Counted from the stretch's first letter, positions 1 through 9,392 are shown. The stretch is 64,000 nt of DNA from DASSBG01 sp963800395 (GCA_963800395.1 CAWDBD010000028.1:248001-312000), one strand, 5' to 3'. Notes: generated by a model not told the origin, from the letters alone. A program made the numbers and translations.

Positions 1-1166
1 CGTTCGCTACCCGTGGTCGACTGGCGGCGGCGCGCGGCAGCGGCATCCCCGAGGTCATTGCGGCCATCAGCGTGGATGATCGCCAGTTTCGGCATCGCCT
101 GCTGGCCCTGCCCGTCGCACTGGGCAAGATGGTCATGACCCTGATCGGCCTGGCTGCAGGCGCCTCGATAGGTCGCGAGGGGCCCACCGTGCATGTCGGC
201 GCCGGCCTGATGTACTGGCTCGGCCAGCGCTTCGGTTTCGACAACCCGCGACAGGCATCACGATTCATACTTGCCGGCGGCGGCGCGGGCCTTGCGGCCG
301 CTTTCAATACCCCGCTGGCCGGAATCGTGTTTGCCATCGAGGAGCTGGCTGGTGCCTACGAACACCGCGTCAGCGGCATCATTCTCACCACGGTGATTTT
401 TGCCGGTGTGGTGTCACTGGGCCTGATGGGCAACTACTCGTATTTCGGCATCGTCAATACCCAGCTACCACTGGGCCAGAGCTGGCTGGCCGTACTTTCG
501 TGTGGTGTTTGCGGCGGCATCGGTGGAGGCCTGTATTCTCGCCTGATCCTGCTTGAACACGGCCCTCTGGCGAAGATTGCGGCACTGCGCAAGCGTTGGC
601 CGGTGTGGTTCGCCCTGCTTTGCGGCCTGGCACTGGCCGCGATCGGCATATTCAGCGGCGGTCAGATCTACGGTACCGGCTATGACCAGGCCCACGCTCT
701 GGTCCAGGCCACCACGACCGCACCGGCACCGTTCGGGCTGATGAAACTGAGTGCCAACATCCTGTCCTATTGGGCCGGGATTCCCGGCGGCATTTTCTCG
801 CCTGCGCTGACGGTTGGTGCCGGCATGGGCAACACCCTGGCGGCATGGTTGCCGGCAGCCGACCATTCGGCCGTGGTGCTGCTTGGCATGGCCGCGTTCC
901 TCGCAGGCGTGACCCAAACCCCCATTACCGCCGCCGTGATTTCGCTGGAACTGACCGCCAACCACAACATGGTGGTGCCCCTGCTGGCCGTGTGCCTGCT
1001 GGCCCGCGGCATTTCTTCCCTGGCCTGCCGTACGCCGGTCTATCGTGCCTTTGCCGAGCGCGCCATTGCCGGTTACGAGCGTGCCTCGGACCCGCCGGAG
1101 CAGAAGGGTCTGGAGGAAATTGCAGATCCCGAAAAAGGCGACTGGGACAAGGAGGGCCGGTCGTGA
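1..1166 (+). CDS. ClC-family chloride transporter (5' end outside window)
   Basis: Inner-membrane ClC protein that moves chloride, often in exchange for protons. The frame is open from base 3, and residues before the first in-window ATG (base 72) already contain the family's GSGIPEV filter segment, so the N-terminus lies outside the window. Further on come GREGPTV (gating glutamate), FAIEEL (position of the internal proton glutamate of exchanger-type members) and GIFSPAL (third filter segment). Having both glutamates suggests a Cl-/H+ antiporter rather than a passive channel; this is inference. The end is a short charged tail without CBS domains. The TGA overlaps the GTG of hutI by four bases (GTGA), so the two genes are probably co-translated, although no functional link between them is obvious. 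Confidence 0.93.
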   Translation, partial: FATRGRLAAARGSGIPEVIAAISVDDRQFRHRLLALPVALGKMVMTLIGLAAGASIGREGPTVHVGAGLMYWLGQRFGFDNPRQASRFILAGGGAGLAAAFNTPLAGIVFAIEELAGAYEHRVSGIILTTVIFAGVVSLGLMGNYSYFGIVNTQLPLGQSWLAVLSCGVCGGIGGGLYSRLILLEHGPLAKIAALRKRWPVWFALLCGLALAAIGIFSGGQIYGTGYDQAHALVQATTTAPAPFGLMKLSANILSYWAGIPGGIFSPALTVGAGMGNTLAAWLPAADHSAVVLLGMAAFLAGVTQTPITAAVISLELTANHNMVVPLLAVCLLARGISSLACRTPVYRAFAERAIAGYERASDPPEQKGLEEIADPEKGDWDKEGRS

Positions 1167-2380
1167 CCCGTGGCGCAATCATCAACGCGACGATTGCCAC
1201 ACTTGACCAGGGCGATACCAGGACCCATGCGAACAGCGCGGTCTGCTGGCACGAAGGCCGGATCACATGGGTCGGCGACATGTCTGCGCTGCCCGCAGAA
1301 CAGATGCCGCCGAAACGCGATGTCATCGATGCCGGAGGCCGCCTGCTGACTCCCGGTCTGATCGACTGTCATACCCATCTGGTCTTTGCCGGCGATCGCG
1401 TGACCGAGTTCGAGCAACGACTCGAGGGGGCCAGCTATGAGGCCATTGCCCGCGCCGGTGGTGGCATCATTGCCAGCATACGTGACACCCGCGCCGCCAG
1501 CGAGGACGAACTGCTGCAGCAGAGCCTGCCGCGTGCCCGCGCTCTGCTTGCCGACGGGGTCACCACCATCGAGATCAAGTCCGGCTACGGGCTCGACCCG
1601 GCAAACGAAATCAAGATGCTGCGTGTCGCCCGTCGGATCGGCAGCGAGCTTGGCATCAGCGTGCGCACCACATTTCTCGGCGCACACGCCCTGCCCCCGG
1701 AATTCGCCAATCGGCCCGACGCCTACCTCGATAGCGTCTGCAACGAGATGCTGCCGGCCATTGCCGACCAGGGCCTGGCCGATGCCGTGGACGGCTTTTG
1801 CGAGAACATCGCCTTCAGTCAGGCACAGATGCGCCGGGTGTTCGAGGCGGCACGCAGCCACGGCCTGCCGGTCAAGCTGCATGCCGAGCAACTCTCCAAC
1901 CAGGGCGGCGCCAGGCTGGTGGCCGAGTTCGGCGGCCTGTCGGCCGACCACCTGGAATACGCCGACGAGCGATCACTCAGGGCGATGGCTGCGGCCGGTA
2001 CCGTGGCGGTACTGCTGCCCGGCGCCTTCTACGCGCTGCGCGAAACGCAGCTTCCGCCAGTGGAGATAATGCGAACGCATGGCGTGCCGATGGCGGTCGC
2101 TTCCGATCTCAATCCAGGCACCTCGCCGCTGCTGTCGCTGCGCCTTGCCATGAGCATGGCCTGTACGCTGTTCCGGCTTACCCCCTCCGAGGCGCTTCGC
2201 GGTGCCTCCGTCAATGCTGCTCGTGCGCTGGGCCTGGATGACCGCGGCGCGCTTGCGGTCGGTCAAAGGGCGGATCTCGTCCTCTGGGACGCCCACGAAC
2301 CGGCCGAGCTGGCCTACTGGATAGGTGGATCGCTTGCCCGATCAGTCATTGCCAACGGCAAGACTGTTTTCGGTCGATAG
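1163..2380 (+). CDS. hutI: imidazolonepropionase HutI
   Basis: Third step of histidine degradation: hydrolyses 4-imidazolone-5-propionate to N-formimino-L-glutamate in the cytoplasm. The protein is 405 aa, the usual family length. It has the amidohydrolase metal site CHTHLVFAG (HxH) near residue 68, a later metal-ligand region LHAEQLSNQGG, and ASDLNPGTSP near residue 315. The start is GTG 1163: it has a good Shine-Dalgarno (GGAGGG at 1151) and overlaps the clc stop. The open frame runs further upstream, but that part lies inside clc and does not resemble the family. No hutU, hutH or hutG is visible here, so the rest of the Hut pathway must lie elsewhere. The gene instead heads a run of tryptophan/kynurenine genes. 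Confidence 0.96.
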   Translation: MTRGAIINATIATLDQGDTRTHANSAVCWHEGRITWVGDMSALPAEQMPPKRDVIDAGGRLLTPGLIDCHTHLVFAGDRVTEFEQRLEGASYEAIARAGGGIIASIRDTRAASEDELLQQSLPRARALLADGVTTIEIKSGYGLDPANEIKMLRVARRIGSELGISVRTTFLGAHALPPEFANRPDAYLDSVCNEMLPAIADQGLADAVDGFCENIAFSQAQMRRVFEAARSHGLPVKLHAEQLSNQGGARLVAEFGGLSADHLEYADERSLRAMAAAGTVAVLLPGAFYALRETQLPPVEIMRTHGVPMAVASDLNPGTSPLLSLRLAMSMACTLFRLTPSEALRGASVNAARALGLDDRGALAVGQRADLVLWDAHEPAELAYWIGGSLARSVIANGKTVFGR

Positions 2381-2508
2381 CGATGTCGATTCCAATGAGG
2401 GCGTGGCCCTTGCCGGGGCGGCGCCCGGACCGCGCTTTGCCGCCACGGCAATGACCCATCCCGGCCTGGCATGGTGCAGTCGCCCGAGCGGTGCCCTAAA
2501 CTGAGCGA

Positions 2509-3528
2509 ATGCTCAAACTTGACACCCACACCCATATCCTGCCGCAGGACTGGCCCGACCTGGCCAGCAAGTACGGCGACCCGCGCTTCCCGGTGATGAC
2601 GCACAGCGACGGACATCACCGCATCTATCGCAACGGGCGATTTTTCCGTGAAGTGTGGCAATCGGCCTTTGATGCCGAATTCCGCATCGCCGACTACCGC
2701 AAGCACGGCATTCAGGTGCAAGTGGTGTCGACCGTGCCAGTACTGTTCTCCTACTGGGCCAAGGGCAACCAGGCGCTGGCGCTGCACAAGCACCTCAACG
2801 ATCACATGGCCGGACTGTGCCAGGACTACCCGCAAAACTATGTCGGCATAGGCACCGTGCCCCTGCAATCGCCAACACTGGCGATTCAGGAAATGGAACG
2901 CTGCATGGAGCAACTGGGACTGGCCGGTGTGCAGATCGGCTCGCACTGCAACGACTGGAATCTGGATGCGGACGAGTTGTTCCCCTTCTTCGAGGCTGCT
3001 GCAGATCTGGGTGCGGCCATCCTGGTGCATCCCTGGGACATGATGGGCTTCGACAGCATGCCCAAGTACTGGCTGCCCTGGCTGGTGGGCATGCCGGCCG
3101 AGCAGTCACGCGCCGCCTGCTGCCTGATCTTCGGTGGCGTACTGGAGCGCCTGCCCTCGCTGCGCGTCGCCATGGCGCATGGCGGCGGCAGCTTTCCGTT
3201 CACGATCGGGCGTATCGAGCACGGCTTTCGCATGCGCCCGGATCTGGTCGCCACGGACAACGCACGCAACCCGCGCGAGTATCTGAAACGGCTGTATTTT
3301 GATTGTTGCGTGCACGATGGATATGCGCTCAAATCCCTTCTGGAGATCGTCGGCGGTGACAATGTCATGCTCGGCACCGATTACCCGTTCCCACTGGGCG
3401 AACAGGAGCTCGGGCACGGCATCAATACCCTGAATGCCGACGAACACACCACCCGGAAGCTCAACCACGGCGCCGCCCTGAAATGGCTGGACCTGCCTGC
3501 CACGCAATTCGAAAAGGCGAAAGGATGA
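2509..3528 (+). CDS. 2-amino-3-carboxymuconate-6-semialdehyde decarboxylase (ACMSD)
   Basis: Zinc-dependent decarboxylase of the amidohydrolase-2 family. It converts ACMS, the ring-opened product of 3-hydroxyanthranilate, to 2-aminomuconate semialdehyde, steering tryptophan carbon to catabolism and away from quinolinate/NAD. It has 339 aa, the normal size. Visible features are the N-terminal HxH zinc motif (DTHTHILP), the DWPDLASKYGD segment, VHPWDMMGF with a ligand His, MAHGGGSFPF and GTDYPFPLGE with the catalytic/ligand Asp near the C-terminus. The neighbours kynU and kmo supply 3-hydroxyanthranilate. The 3-hydroxyanthranilate dioxygenase that should act just before it is not in the window. 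The stop overlaps the next ATG (ATGA). Confidence 0.95.
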   Translation: MLKLDTHTHILPQDWPDLASKYGDPRFPVMTHSDGHHRIYRNGRFFREVWQSAFDAEFRIADYRKHGIQVQVVSTVPVLFSYWAKGNQALALHKHLNDHMAGLCQDYPQNYVGIGTVPLQSPTLAIQEMERCMEQLGLAGVQIGSHCNDWNLDADELFPFFEAAADLGAAILVHPWDMMGFDSMPKYWLPWLVGMPAEQSRAACCLIFGGVLERLPSLRVAMAHGGGSFPFTIGRIEHGFRMRPDLVATDNARNPREYLKRLYFDCCVHDGYALKSLLEIVGGDNVMLGTDYPFPLGEQELGHGINTLNADEHTTRKLNHGAALKWLDLPATQFEKAKG

Positions 3529-4043
3529 ACCCCATGCTGAAATCCCTGCTGATCCTGCTGACCCTGCTGCTGGTCGCCCTGCCGGCCGCGGCCAAGAACT
3601 ATTCCCTGGCCGATGGCACAGTGAGCTTTGATGCGCCCGACAGCTGGCCGGCAATCATGGAGAAGACCAACGGCGACCCGCAGTTCTATGCCTTCCAGAT
3701 CCGCAATCCGCGTTCCACAGAGACACTGACGCGCATCACGGTCACCACACATGAAATGCGCAAGGTCACGGATTTTGATGCCTTCGTGAAACAGACACTG
3801 ACCAAGGCGCGCAACAGCTCCGGCTTCAGCGAACTGCCTGAACAACTGACCGCAGGCAACAGCCTCCACTACCAGTTCGACCAGGATGGCCAGCCGCAGA
3901 GTGTCCGCCTGAGTCTGTTCCAGCACGGCCACCAGGCCATCGTGCTGCGTTGCCAGCACCCGCAGAAGGCAAAAGCCAGCCGCCAATGGCTGGCCGACTA
4001 CCGTGCGGGCTGCAAGCGACTCGCCGCGCAACTGGGCGACTGA
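3525..4043 (+). CDS. small exported protein of unknown function in the kynurenine operon
   Basis: A 172-aa protein with a clear Sec signal peptide (short basic start, long leucine run, cleavage probable after LPAAA-K). The mature part begins KNYSLADGTVSFDAPDSWPAI and has no motif I recognise. The FDAPDSWP opening resembles small periplasmic proteins that start with a 'lipid-bound/PsbP-like' beta sheet, but I cannot place it in a family. ATG 3525 overlaps the ACMSD stop by four bases; ATG 3534 is the alternative start. Its position between ACMSD and kynU implies co-expression with the pathway, but a periplasmic role in cytosolic kynurenine breakdown is not obvious. Confidence 0.8.
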   Translation: MNPMLKSLLILLTLLLVALPAAAKNYSLADGTVSFDAPDSWPAIMEKTNGDPQFYAFQIRNPRSTETLTRITVTTHEMRKVTDFDAFVKQTLTKARNSSGFSELPEQLTAGNSLHYQFDQDGQPQSVRLSLFQHGHQAIVLRCQHPQKAKASRQWLADYRAGCKRLAAQLGD

Positions 4044-4045
4044 GC

Positions 4046-5329
4046 GTGCATAGTACCCATGATTTCGAGGATGGTTCGGCCTGTGCGCGGCAACTGGATG
4101 CCGATGACCCGGTGGCCCGGTTCCGGGACCAGTTCCTGATTCCACCGCATGGCGACGGCGAGGTAGCCTATTTCTGTGGCAACTCGCTGGGCCTGCAACC
4201 GCGCGACGTGCGCCAGGCCGTCATCGACGAGCTGGACGATTGGGGACAATTGGCGGTGGAGGGCCACTTCAAGGGCCGCCTGCCATGGATGGACTATCAC
4301 GAATTCGTCCGCGATGGCCTGGCCAGTGTGTGTGGGGCGAGGCCCGACGAGGTCGTCGCCATGAACACCCTGGGCGTGAATCTGCACCTGCTGATGGTGA
4401 GCTTCTATCGTCCGACTGCCGAGCGCCACGCGATTGTCATTGAAGCCGGTGCCTTTCCGACCGACCGCTACGCCATCGAGTCTCAGATCCGCTTTCACGG
4501 GTATGACCCGGCCGAGTGCCTGATCGAGCTGCAAGCCGATCAGGACAATGCTTGCATTTCCATGGCTGCGATCGAAAAGCTGCTGGCCGAGAACGGCAAG
4601 CGCATCGCGCTGATACTGATGCCCGGTGTGCAGTATCGAACGGGCCAGTTCTTCGATCTCGAGGCGATTACGCGGCTGGCCCATGCCCAGGGCTGCATGG
4701 TCGGCTTCGACCTTGCGCACGCTGTCGGCAATCTGCCCTTGCAACTGCATGATTCGGGCGCGGATTTCGCCGTCTGGTGCAGCTACAAATACCTGAATGC
4801 AGGCCCGGGCGCCGTGGGTGGCGCATTCGTGCACGAACGCCATGCCAAAGCCGACCTGCCCCGTTTCGCCGGCTGGTGGGGGCACAACAAGAGCAATCGA
4901 TTCAAGATGCCGCGCGACTTTGACCCCACGCCGGGAGCGGATGGCTGGCAGTTGTCCAATCCACCTATCCTGGCGCTTGCGCCACTGCGTGTCTCGCTGG
5001 ATGTATTCCAGCAAGCCGGCATGGCCGCACTCAGGGCCAAATCGCTGAAACTCACCGCCTATCTGGAGTGGCTTGCCGGGCATCGGCTTGCGCAGGTATT
5101 GGAGGTAGTGACGCCAGCCGATCCGGCGGAGCGCGGCGCGCAGCTGTCGATACGGGTGAAGCGCGGACGAGAGGAAGGCCGCGCCCTGTTCGAGCATCTC
5201 ATCGAGAATGGCATCATTGTCGACTGGCGCGAGCCGGATGTGATTCGCACGGCGCCGGTGCCGCTGTACAACCGGTTCCAGGACTGCCTGCGCCTGATTG
5301 ACGCCATCGATGCATGGGCACGGCGTTGA
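4046..5329 (+). CDS. kynU: kynureninase
   Basis: PLP enzyme that cleaves kynurenine or 3-hydroxykynurenine to (3-hydroxy)anthranilate and alanine. From GTG 4046 the protein is 427 aa, matching the family. Diagnostic segments are YFCGNSLGLQP near the N-terminus, MPGVQYRTGQ, GFDLAHAVGNLP (PLP-binding Asp) and WCSYKYLNAGPG, whose Lys forms the Schiff base. The frame is open back to 3950, but that part lies inside the previous gene; GTG 4046 is two bases after that gene's stop and fits family length. No in-frame ATG exists close by and the Shine-Dalgarno is weak, so translation probably depends on coupling. The gene ends in TGATG with kmo. Confidence 0.95.
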   Translation: MHSTHDFEDGSACARQLDADDPVARFRDQFLIPPHGDGEVAYFCGNSLGLQPRDVRQAVIDELDDWGQLAVEGHFKGRLPWMDYHEFVRDGLASVCGARPDEVVAMNTLGVNLHLLMVSFYRPTAERHAIVIEAGAFPTDRYAIESQIRFHGYDPAECLIELQADQDNACISMAAIEKLLAENGKRIALILMPGVQYRTGQFFDLEAITRLAHAQGCMVGFDLAHAVGNLPLQLHDSGADFAVWCSYKYLNAGPGAVGGAFVHERHAKADLPRFAGWWGHNKSNRFKMPRDFDPTPGADGWQLSNPPILALAPLRVSLDVFQQAGMAALRAKSLKLTAYLEWLAGHRLAQVLEVVTPADPAERGAQLSIRVKRGREEGRALFEHLIENGIIVDWREPDVIRTAPVPLYNRFQDCLRLIDAIDAWARR

Positions 5330-6720
5330 TGGCAGCTGGCAAGACCCCGATCACACTTATTGGTGCCGGTCTGGTCGGCTCGCTGCTGGCGCTGCGCCTC
5401 AGCCAGCTTGGCTTCCAGGTCGACCTGTTCGAGCGCCGCCCCGACCCACGTCGTGCCGGCTTCCTGGGTGGCCGCTCAATCAATCTTGCGCTGTCCGAAC
5501 GTGGCCTCAGGCCGTTGCGCGAAGCCGGTCTGGCCGACACGGTTCTGCAGCAGGCGGTGATGATGCGCGGGCGCATGATCCACGATCTTGATGGTCGGAC
5601 CCGATTGCAGCGCTACGGAGTCGATGATAGCGAGGTGAACTGGTCCGTATCGCGTGGCCAGCTCAATATCGACCTTCTGCAGGCCGCCGAGGCGGCAGGC
5701 GCCCGTCTGCACTTCGAACAGACGCTGACGTCGGCGCGCTTCGCTTCGAGAGTGAGTCTGGAGCTGAAGGGCGATGACGCACAGACACGGCGGCACGAAT
5801 GTCGCCACATCCTGGGCTGCGATGGTGCCGGCTCGGCTCTGCGCCGGGCCATGAACGCCGTGCAGCCACTCGGGGAGCGCGTCGAGCCGTTGCAGCATGG
5901 TTACAAGGAACTTGAAATTCCATCTGCAAGTGATTGTTCGGAAGATACTTTCAGGTCACGTTTCCGCATGGAGCCGTACGCCCTTCACATCTGGCCGCGC
6001 GGCGGCTACATGTGCATCGCCCTGCCCAACCGCGATGGCAGCTATACCGTCACCCTGTTTCTTCCCATGCAAGGCGAGCAGGCCAGTTTCGAGCAGCTGG
6101 CGGACAGCGCCGCGGCGCGCAGCTTCTTCGAAAAGCAGTTTGTCGATGGACTGCAGCAGATGCCCGCCTTCGACACCTGTTTCAATGAGAATCCGGTGGG
6201 CGAACTGGCCACCTTGTACCTCGACCAGTGGCATCTGGGCCACCAGGCCCTGCTGCTGGGTGACGCCGCGCACGCCATCGTGCCCTTTCACGGCCAGGGC
6301 ATGAACTCGGGTTTTGAGGACGTGGATCTGATAACGCCGCTGTTGGCGGGAAATGCCGGCGATGCGGGTGCCGTGATCGAGGGCTTCGGTAGCGAGCGCA
6401 AGCCCGATGCCGATGCCATCGCGCAGATGGCACTGGAAAACTATATCGAGATGCGCGACTCGGTCGCCGATCCGCACTACCTGCTGAAACGCGAACTGGC
6501 CGCCGAACTGGTGGCTCGCTGCCCGCAGCACTTCATGCCCCGCTACCGCATGGTCACCTTCACCCACCTGCCCTACCGCGAATGCCTCGAGCGCGGCCGC
6601 CAGCAGAGTGCGTTGATGGAGCAGTTGCTTGCGGGTCGGAATGATCTGCGCGGTTTCGATATTGATGCCGCCGCAAACGCAGCCAGGCGGGATCTTTCCC
6701 CGCTGCCAATGACAAGCTGA
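5329..6720 (+). CDS. kmo: kynurenine 3-monooxygenase
   Basis: FAD-dependent aromatic hydroxylase: L-kynurenine + NADPH + O2 to 3-hydroxykynurenine. Visible are the dinucleotide fold LIGAGLVGS at the N-terminus, the KMO-specific GRSINLALSERG, the second FAD motif GDAAHAIVPFHGQGMN, and a hydrophobic/basic C-terminal part as in membrane-associated KMOs. The protein is 463 aa from ATG 5329, whose A overlaps the kynU stop (TGATG). ATG 5314, 16 bases inside kynU, is equally free of a Shine-Dalgarno and would add five residues. This is the last gene of the + operon; the next gene is convergent after 36 bases. Upstream pathway enzymes (tryptophan dioxygenase, formamidase) are not in the window. Confidence 0.95.
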   Translation: MAAGKTPITLIGAGLVGSLLALRLSQLGFQVDLFERRPDPRRAGFLGGRSINLALSERGLRPLREAGLADTVLQQAVMMRGRMIHDLDGRTRLQRYGVDDSEVNWSVSRGQLNIDLLQAAEAAGARLHFEQTLTSARFASRVSLELKGDDAQTRRHECRHILGCDGAGSALRRAMNAVQPLGERVEPLQHGYKELEIPSASDCSEDTFRSRFRMEPYALHIWPRGGYMCIALPNRDGSYTVTLFLPMQGEQASFEQLADSAAARSFFEKQFVDGLQQMPAFDTCFNENPVGELATLYLDQWHLGHQALLLGDAAHAIVPFHGQGMNSGFEDVDLITPLLAGNAGDAGAVIEGFGSERKPDADAIAQMALENYIEMRDSVADPHYLLKRELAAELVARCPQHFMPRYRMVTFTHLPYRECLERGRQQSALMEQLLAGRNDLRGFDIDAAANAARRDLSPLPMTS

Positions 6721-6756
6721 TTGCCAGGGTGGCCACGCGCTCCTGCCGTGCAGGAC

Positions 6757-7020
6757 TCAACGTAGCTGGCTGTCCTTGCTGCCTCGGCGGTTGAAGCCGT
6801 TGTCCGCCGCATCACTATCGGCAGCCTGCTGGCAGTTCACGCACAGACGCACACCCGGCACGGCCTTGCGCCGTGCCTCGGGAATATCGGCATCGCACTC
6901 TTCGCAGTGGCTCAGGCTCGGCCCCTGCTGCATGCGGCTGCGTGCCTTCTTGATCGCGTCCTTGACGGTGGCATCGATCTGATCCTGCACTGCACCGTCG
7001 CCAGCCCAACCTACGGCCAT
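6757..7020 (-). CDS. DksA/TraR-type C4 zinc-finger protein
   Basis: An 87-aa protein of the short DksA/TraR family (YbiI-like). A predicted N-terminal helix is followed by CEEC-x17-CVNC, the complete four-cysteine zinc finger (residues about 39-63). Long DksA binds the RNA polymerase secondary channel through an acidic coiled-coil tip; this short form lacks most of the coiled coil, so a DksA-like role in transcription is only possible. ATG 7020 is preceded by AAGGTGAAG at good spacing. It is convergent with kmo and divergent from the lipoprotein gene that follows. The tail after the finger is short and polar. Confidence 0.88.
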   Translation of the reverse strand: MAVGWAGDGAVQDQIDATVKDAIKKARSRMQQGPSLSHCEECDADIPEARRKAVPGVRLCVNCQQAADSDAADNGFNRRGSKDSQLR

Positions 7021-7229
7021 GACTCTTCACCTTTCCAAATCAACAAGTTGAGCGACAATTATAGCGCAGGATCGAGCACGGCTGCAGATCTGCTGCGGTG
7101 AATGTTGCAGAATCAGCAAGCAGATCGGCGCCCGGCGTGGCATTGCGCTGGCGCAGTGGGAACCTGCCGCATCATGAGGGCCGGAAACCGCATCACCAAG
7201 CATTTCGAGACGGCCACGGTGACCTCACC

Positions 7230-8372
7230 ATGGCTACAGGAGCAGGCACTTTGTCGACACACTCACTGAGTACACCCACGATACGACCACAATGGTGCCT
7301 CACCAGCGGCGCTCTTTTCTCCTGCCTCATGCTGGCAGCGTGCGCCACCCAACCGAAGTCGCCTCCAGGGCGCTCAGCGCAGCGGGTGCAGTCGCAAATC
7401 GTGCTGCTGCTGCCCGATTCGGTCGACGACCCCAATGGCTGGGCCCGTGACATCCAGATCGCCTTTGATCGTCTTGGCCTGACCGCAGACAAGCCGCATC
7501 TGTGCGCCGCGCTGGCCGTGATCGCGCAGGAATCCACCTTCGAGGCGCATCCGGTCGTCCCCGGGCTGGCGCGCATTGCCCGCGGCGAGATCAAGCGCCG
7601 GGCGGCACAGCACCATATCCCGGGTTTCATGGTCGAGACCGCGCTGAAACTGAAATCACCGAATGGCCAGAGTTATGATCAGCGGCTCGATGCGGTGCAC
7701 ACCGAAAGCGAGCTCAGCCGCATTTTCGAGGACCTTGTGGGCAGCGTGCCGCTGGGACGCCGGCTGTTCGGCGACGCCAATCCGGTGCAGACCGGTGGCC
7801 CGATGCAGGTCAGCATCGACTACGCCGAGCACGCCGCCGCTCTCGACCGCTACCCCTACCCGGTCGACGGCAGCGTGCGCCGCGAGGTATTCAGCCGCCG
7901 CGGCGGCTTGTATTTCGGCATCGCCAACCTGCTCGACTACCCGGTGTCCTACAGCTACATGCGCTACCGCTTCGCCGACTACAACGCCGGCCACTACGCC
8001 AGCCGCAACGCCGCCTTCCAGCACGCCGTGGCCCTGCTCAGCGGCCGCAACCTCGCCCTCGACGGCGACCTGCTTGCCCCTGGCGACACGCCCGGCAGCA
8101 CCGAGCGCGCCGTGCTCAGCCTGGCATCGCGCCTGGGCCTGGGTGCCGGCGCGATCCACGATGCCCTGTCACGCGGCAGCGCCATGGACTTCGAGGACAC
8201 CGCGCTGTACCGCAAGGTCCATGCACTGGCCGACGCCAGCGCCGGCAGCAGGCAACCGCGCGCCATGTTGCCGCACATCCGGCTGGAAAGCCCCAAGATC
8301 AGCCGCAAGCTGACCACCGCCTGGTTCGCGCGACGCGTCGACGACCGCTACCGCAACTGCCTGCGCCGATGA
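7230..8372 (+). CDS. DUF1615 family lipoprotein
   Basis: A 380-aa predicted lipoprotein. After an unusually long n-region of about 30 residues comes the hydrophobic stretch and lipobox LMLAAC. The mature part matches what I know of DUF1615: LCAALAVIAQESTF, VPGLARIARGEI, LVGSVPLGRRLFG and TGGPMQVSI. The AVIAQESTF region resembles the catalytic-Glu region of lysozyme-like folds, so a role at the cell wall is conceivable but unproven. ATG 7230 is chosen because the frame upstream to 7098 is low-quality sequence; the Shine-Dalgarno is weak. A start nearer the hydrophobic core (CLMLAAC, around 7329) cannot be excluded. It stands alone, with another lipoprotein 105 bases downstream. Confidence 0.85.
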   Translation: MATGAGTLSTHSLSTPTIRPQWCLTSGALFSCLMLAACATQPKSPPGRSAQRVQSQIVLLLPDSVDDPNGWARDIQIAFDRLGLTADKPHLCAALAVIAQESTFEAHPVVPGLARIARGEIKRRAAQHHIPGFMVETALKLKSPNGQSYDQRLDAVHTESELSRIFEDLVGSVPLGRRLFGDANPVQTGGPMQVSIDYAEHAAALDRYPYPVDGSVRREVFSRRGGLYFGIANLLDYPVSYSYMRYRFADYNAGHYASRNAAFQHAVALLSGRNLALDGDLLAPGDTPGSTERAVLSLASRLGLGAGAIHDALSRGSAMDFEDTALYRKVHALADASAGSRQPRAMLPHIRLESPKISRKLTTAWFARRVDDRYRNCLRR

Positions 8373-8477
8373 TCTGGACAAGCCTCGACGCCAACTGCAA
8401 GCGCACTATAATCGCATCAGGGGAAGATGCTCGTGCGAGCGCCTTCTGACATGAACCGAAAGAATAGGGAGATTGTG

Positions 8478-9392
8478 ATGATTGCCATGCGACGTGCCGC
8501 CGCGCGGCTAGCCTGTGTTGTGCCTGTCCTGCTGTTGCTGACTGCCTGTGCTCACGAATACGTCAAGCCGCCGCCGAGCGAGCATCGCATCATCAGGGTG
8601 GAGTTCGCCGACAGCCTTTCGGCCATTGACAAGGATATGCACGGAGGCACGCTGCACGTTCCCAATACGCATGTGTTCGTTACCGGACTGCAGTCACACA
8701 GTATGGTCGCCGGAATGTTCGGGGTGGTCGGCCTGCTTGTGGAATCTGCGTTTGATGCGCAGAGGAGCAAAAAAACCGTTGAGGGTACCGGGACAAGCCT
8801 GGACCTGGGTTTGCCGGCTTCAATCAACAGAATCGGGCAGCAGTTGATCGAGAGCGATCAATACGCCACCGACTTCACGCTGGATGACAATGACAATGGC
8901 CCGGTGTTGATTATCAGCAGTGCTGTAATCATGTCTTTTGTCAACGAGAGTGATGCGCGGCCATATGTGCTGCTCAAGGCCCGACTCAGGGGACCGCTTG
9001 CCGGGTCGACATGGCACGGTAGATACATTGCCTCGAAAGGGCGCCCCCACAAGTTCAAAGGCCTCGACAGCTGGACCGAAGATGATGCCCGGCAGTTGCG
9101 ACCTGTTGTTGCAGAAGATCTCAGGCGTGCCCTCACCGTACTTCTGAACGACGTGGCCACGCCCTATCCACGCAACGAGAACCATCAGGTTACCGTGCAA
9201 TCATGGTTCCCGGATATCGAAGGCCGCGCCCAGATGGTTGGATTCGGCGTTGGCGCAGAAGGCGGCTATCTCCTGTTCCTGCCGCGCAGAAGCGACAACT
9301 TTGTCTACCAGGGCATCAACATTCTTGACGAATCAGTCACCCGCCATCACCCTGCGCGCGAGGACGATGACGACTTCGAGCTTCTGGACTGA
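8478..9392 (+). CDS. lipoprotein of unknown function
   Basis: A 304-aa predicted lipoprotein: basic N-terminus (MIAMRRAAARLA), hydrophobic core and lipobox LLLTAC-A. The start at 8478 has AGGGAG six bases upstream (8466-8471); the longer frame to 8427 lacks one. The mature part starts with a proline-rich linker (EYVKPPPSEHR). It contains a glycine-rich hydrophobic patch (SMVAGMFGVVGLLVE) that could touch the membrane, and ends in an acidic cluster (REDDDDFELLD). I recognise no family. The adjacent DUF1615 lipoprotein gene suggests an envelope setting. It is followed by a strong hairpin before the convergent OPT gene. Confidence 0.72.
   Translation: MIAMRRAAARLACVVPVLLLLTACAHEYVKPPPSEHRIIRVEFADSLSAIDKDMHGGTLHVPNTHVFVTGLQSHSMVAGMFGVVGLLVESAFDAQRSKKTVEGTGTSLDLGLPASINRIGQQLIESDQYATDFTLDDNDNGPVLIISSAVIMSFVNESDARPYVLLKARLRGPLAGSTWHGRYIASKGRPHKFKGLDSWTEDDARQLRPVVAEDLRRALTVLLNDVATPYPRNENHQVTVQSWFPDIEGRAQMVGFGVGAEGGYLLFLPRRSDNFVYQGINILDESVTRHHPAREDDDDFELLD

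Noticed and set aside
465..1178. 237-codon ORF on the minus strand across clc
   Set aside because: Gln/Gly/Arg-rich, no family, no start signal; opposite the strongly supported ClC gene.
3998..5197. 399-codon minus-strand ORF across kynU
   Set aside because: A typical high-GC shadow of a real gene; the + strand encodes an unmistakable kynureninase.
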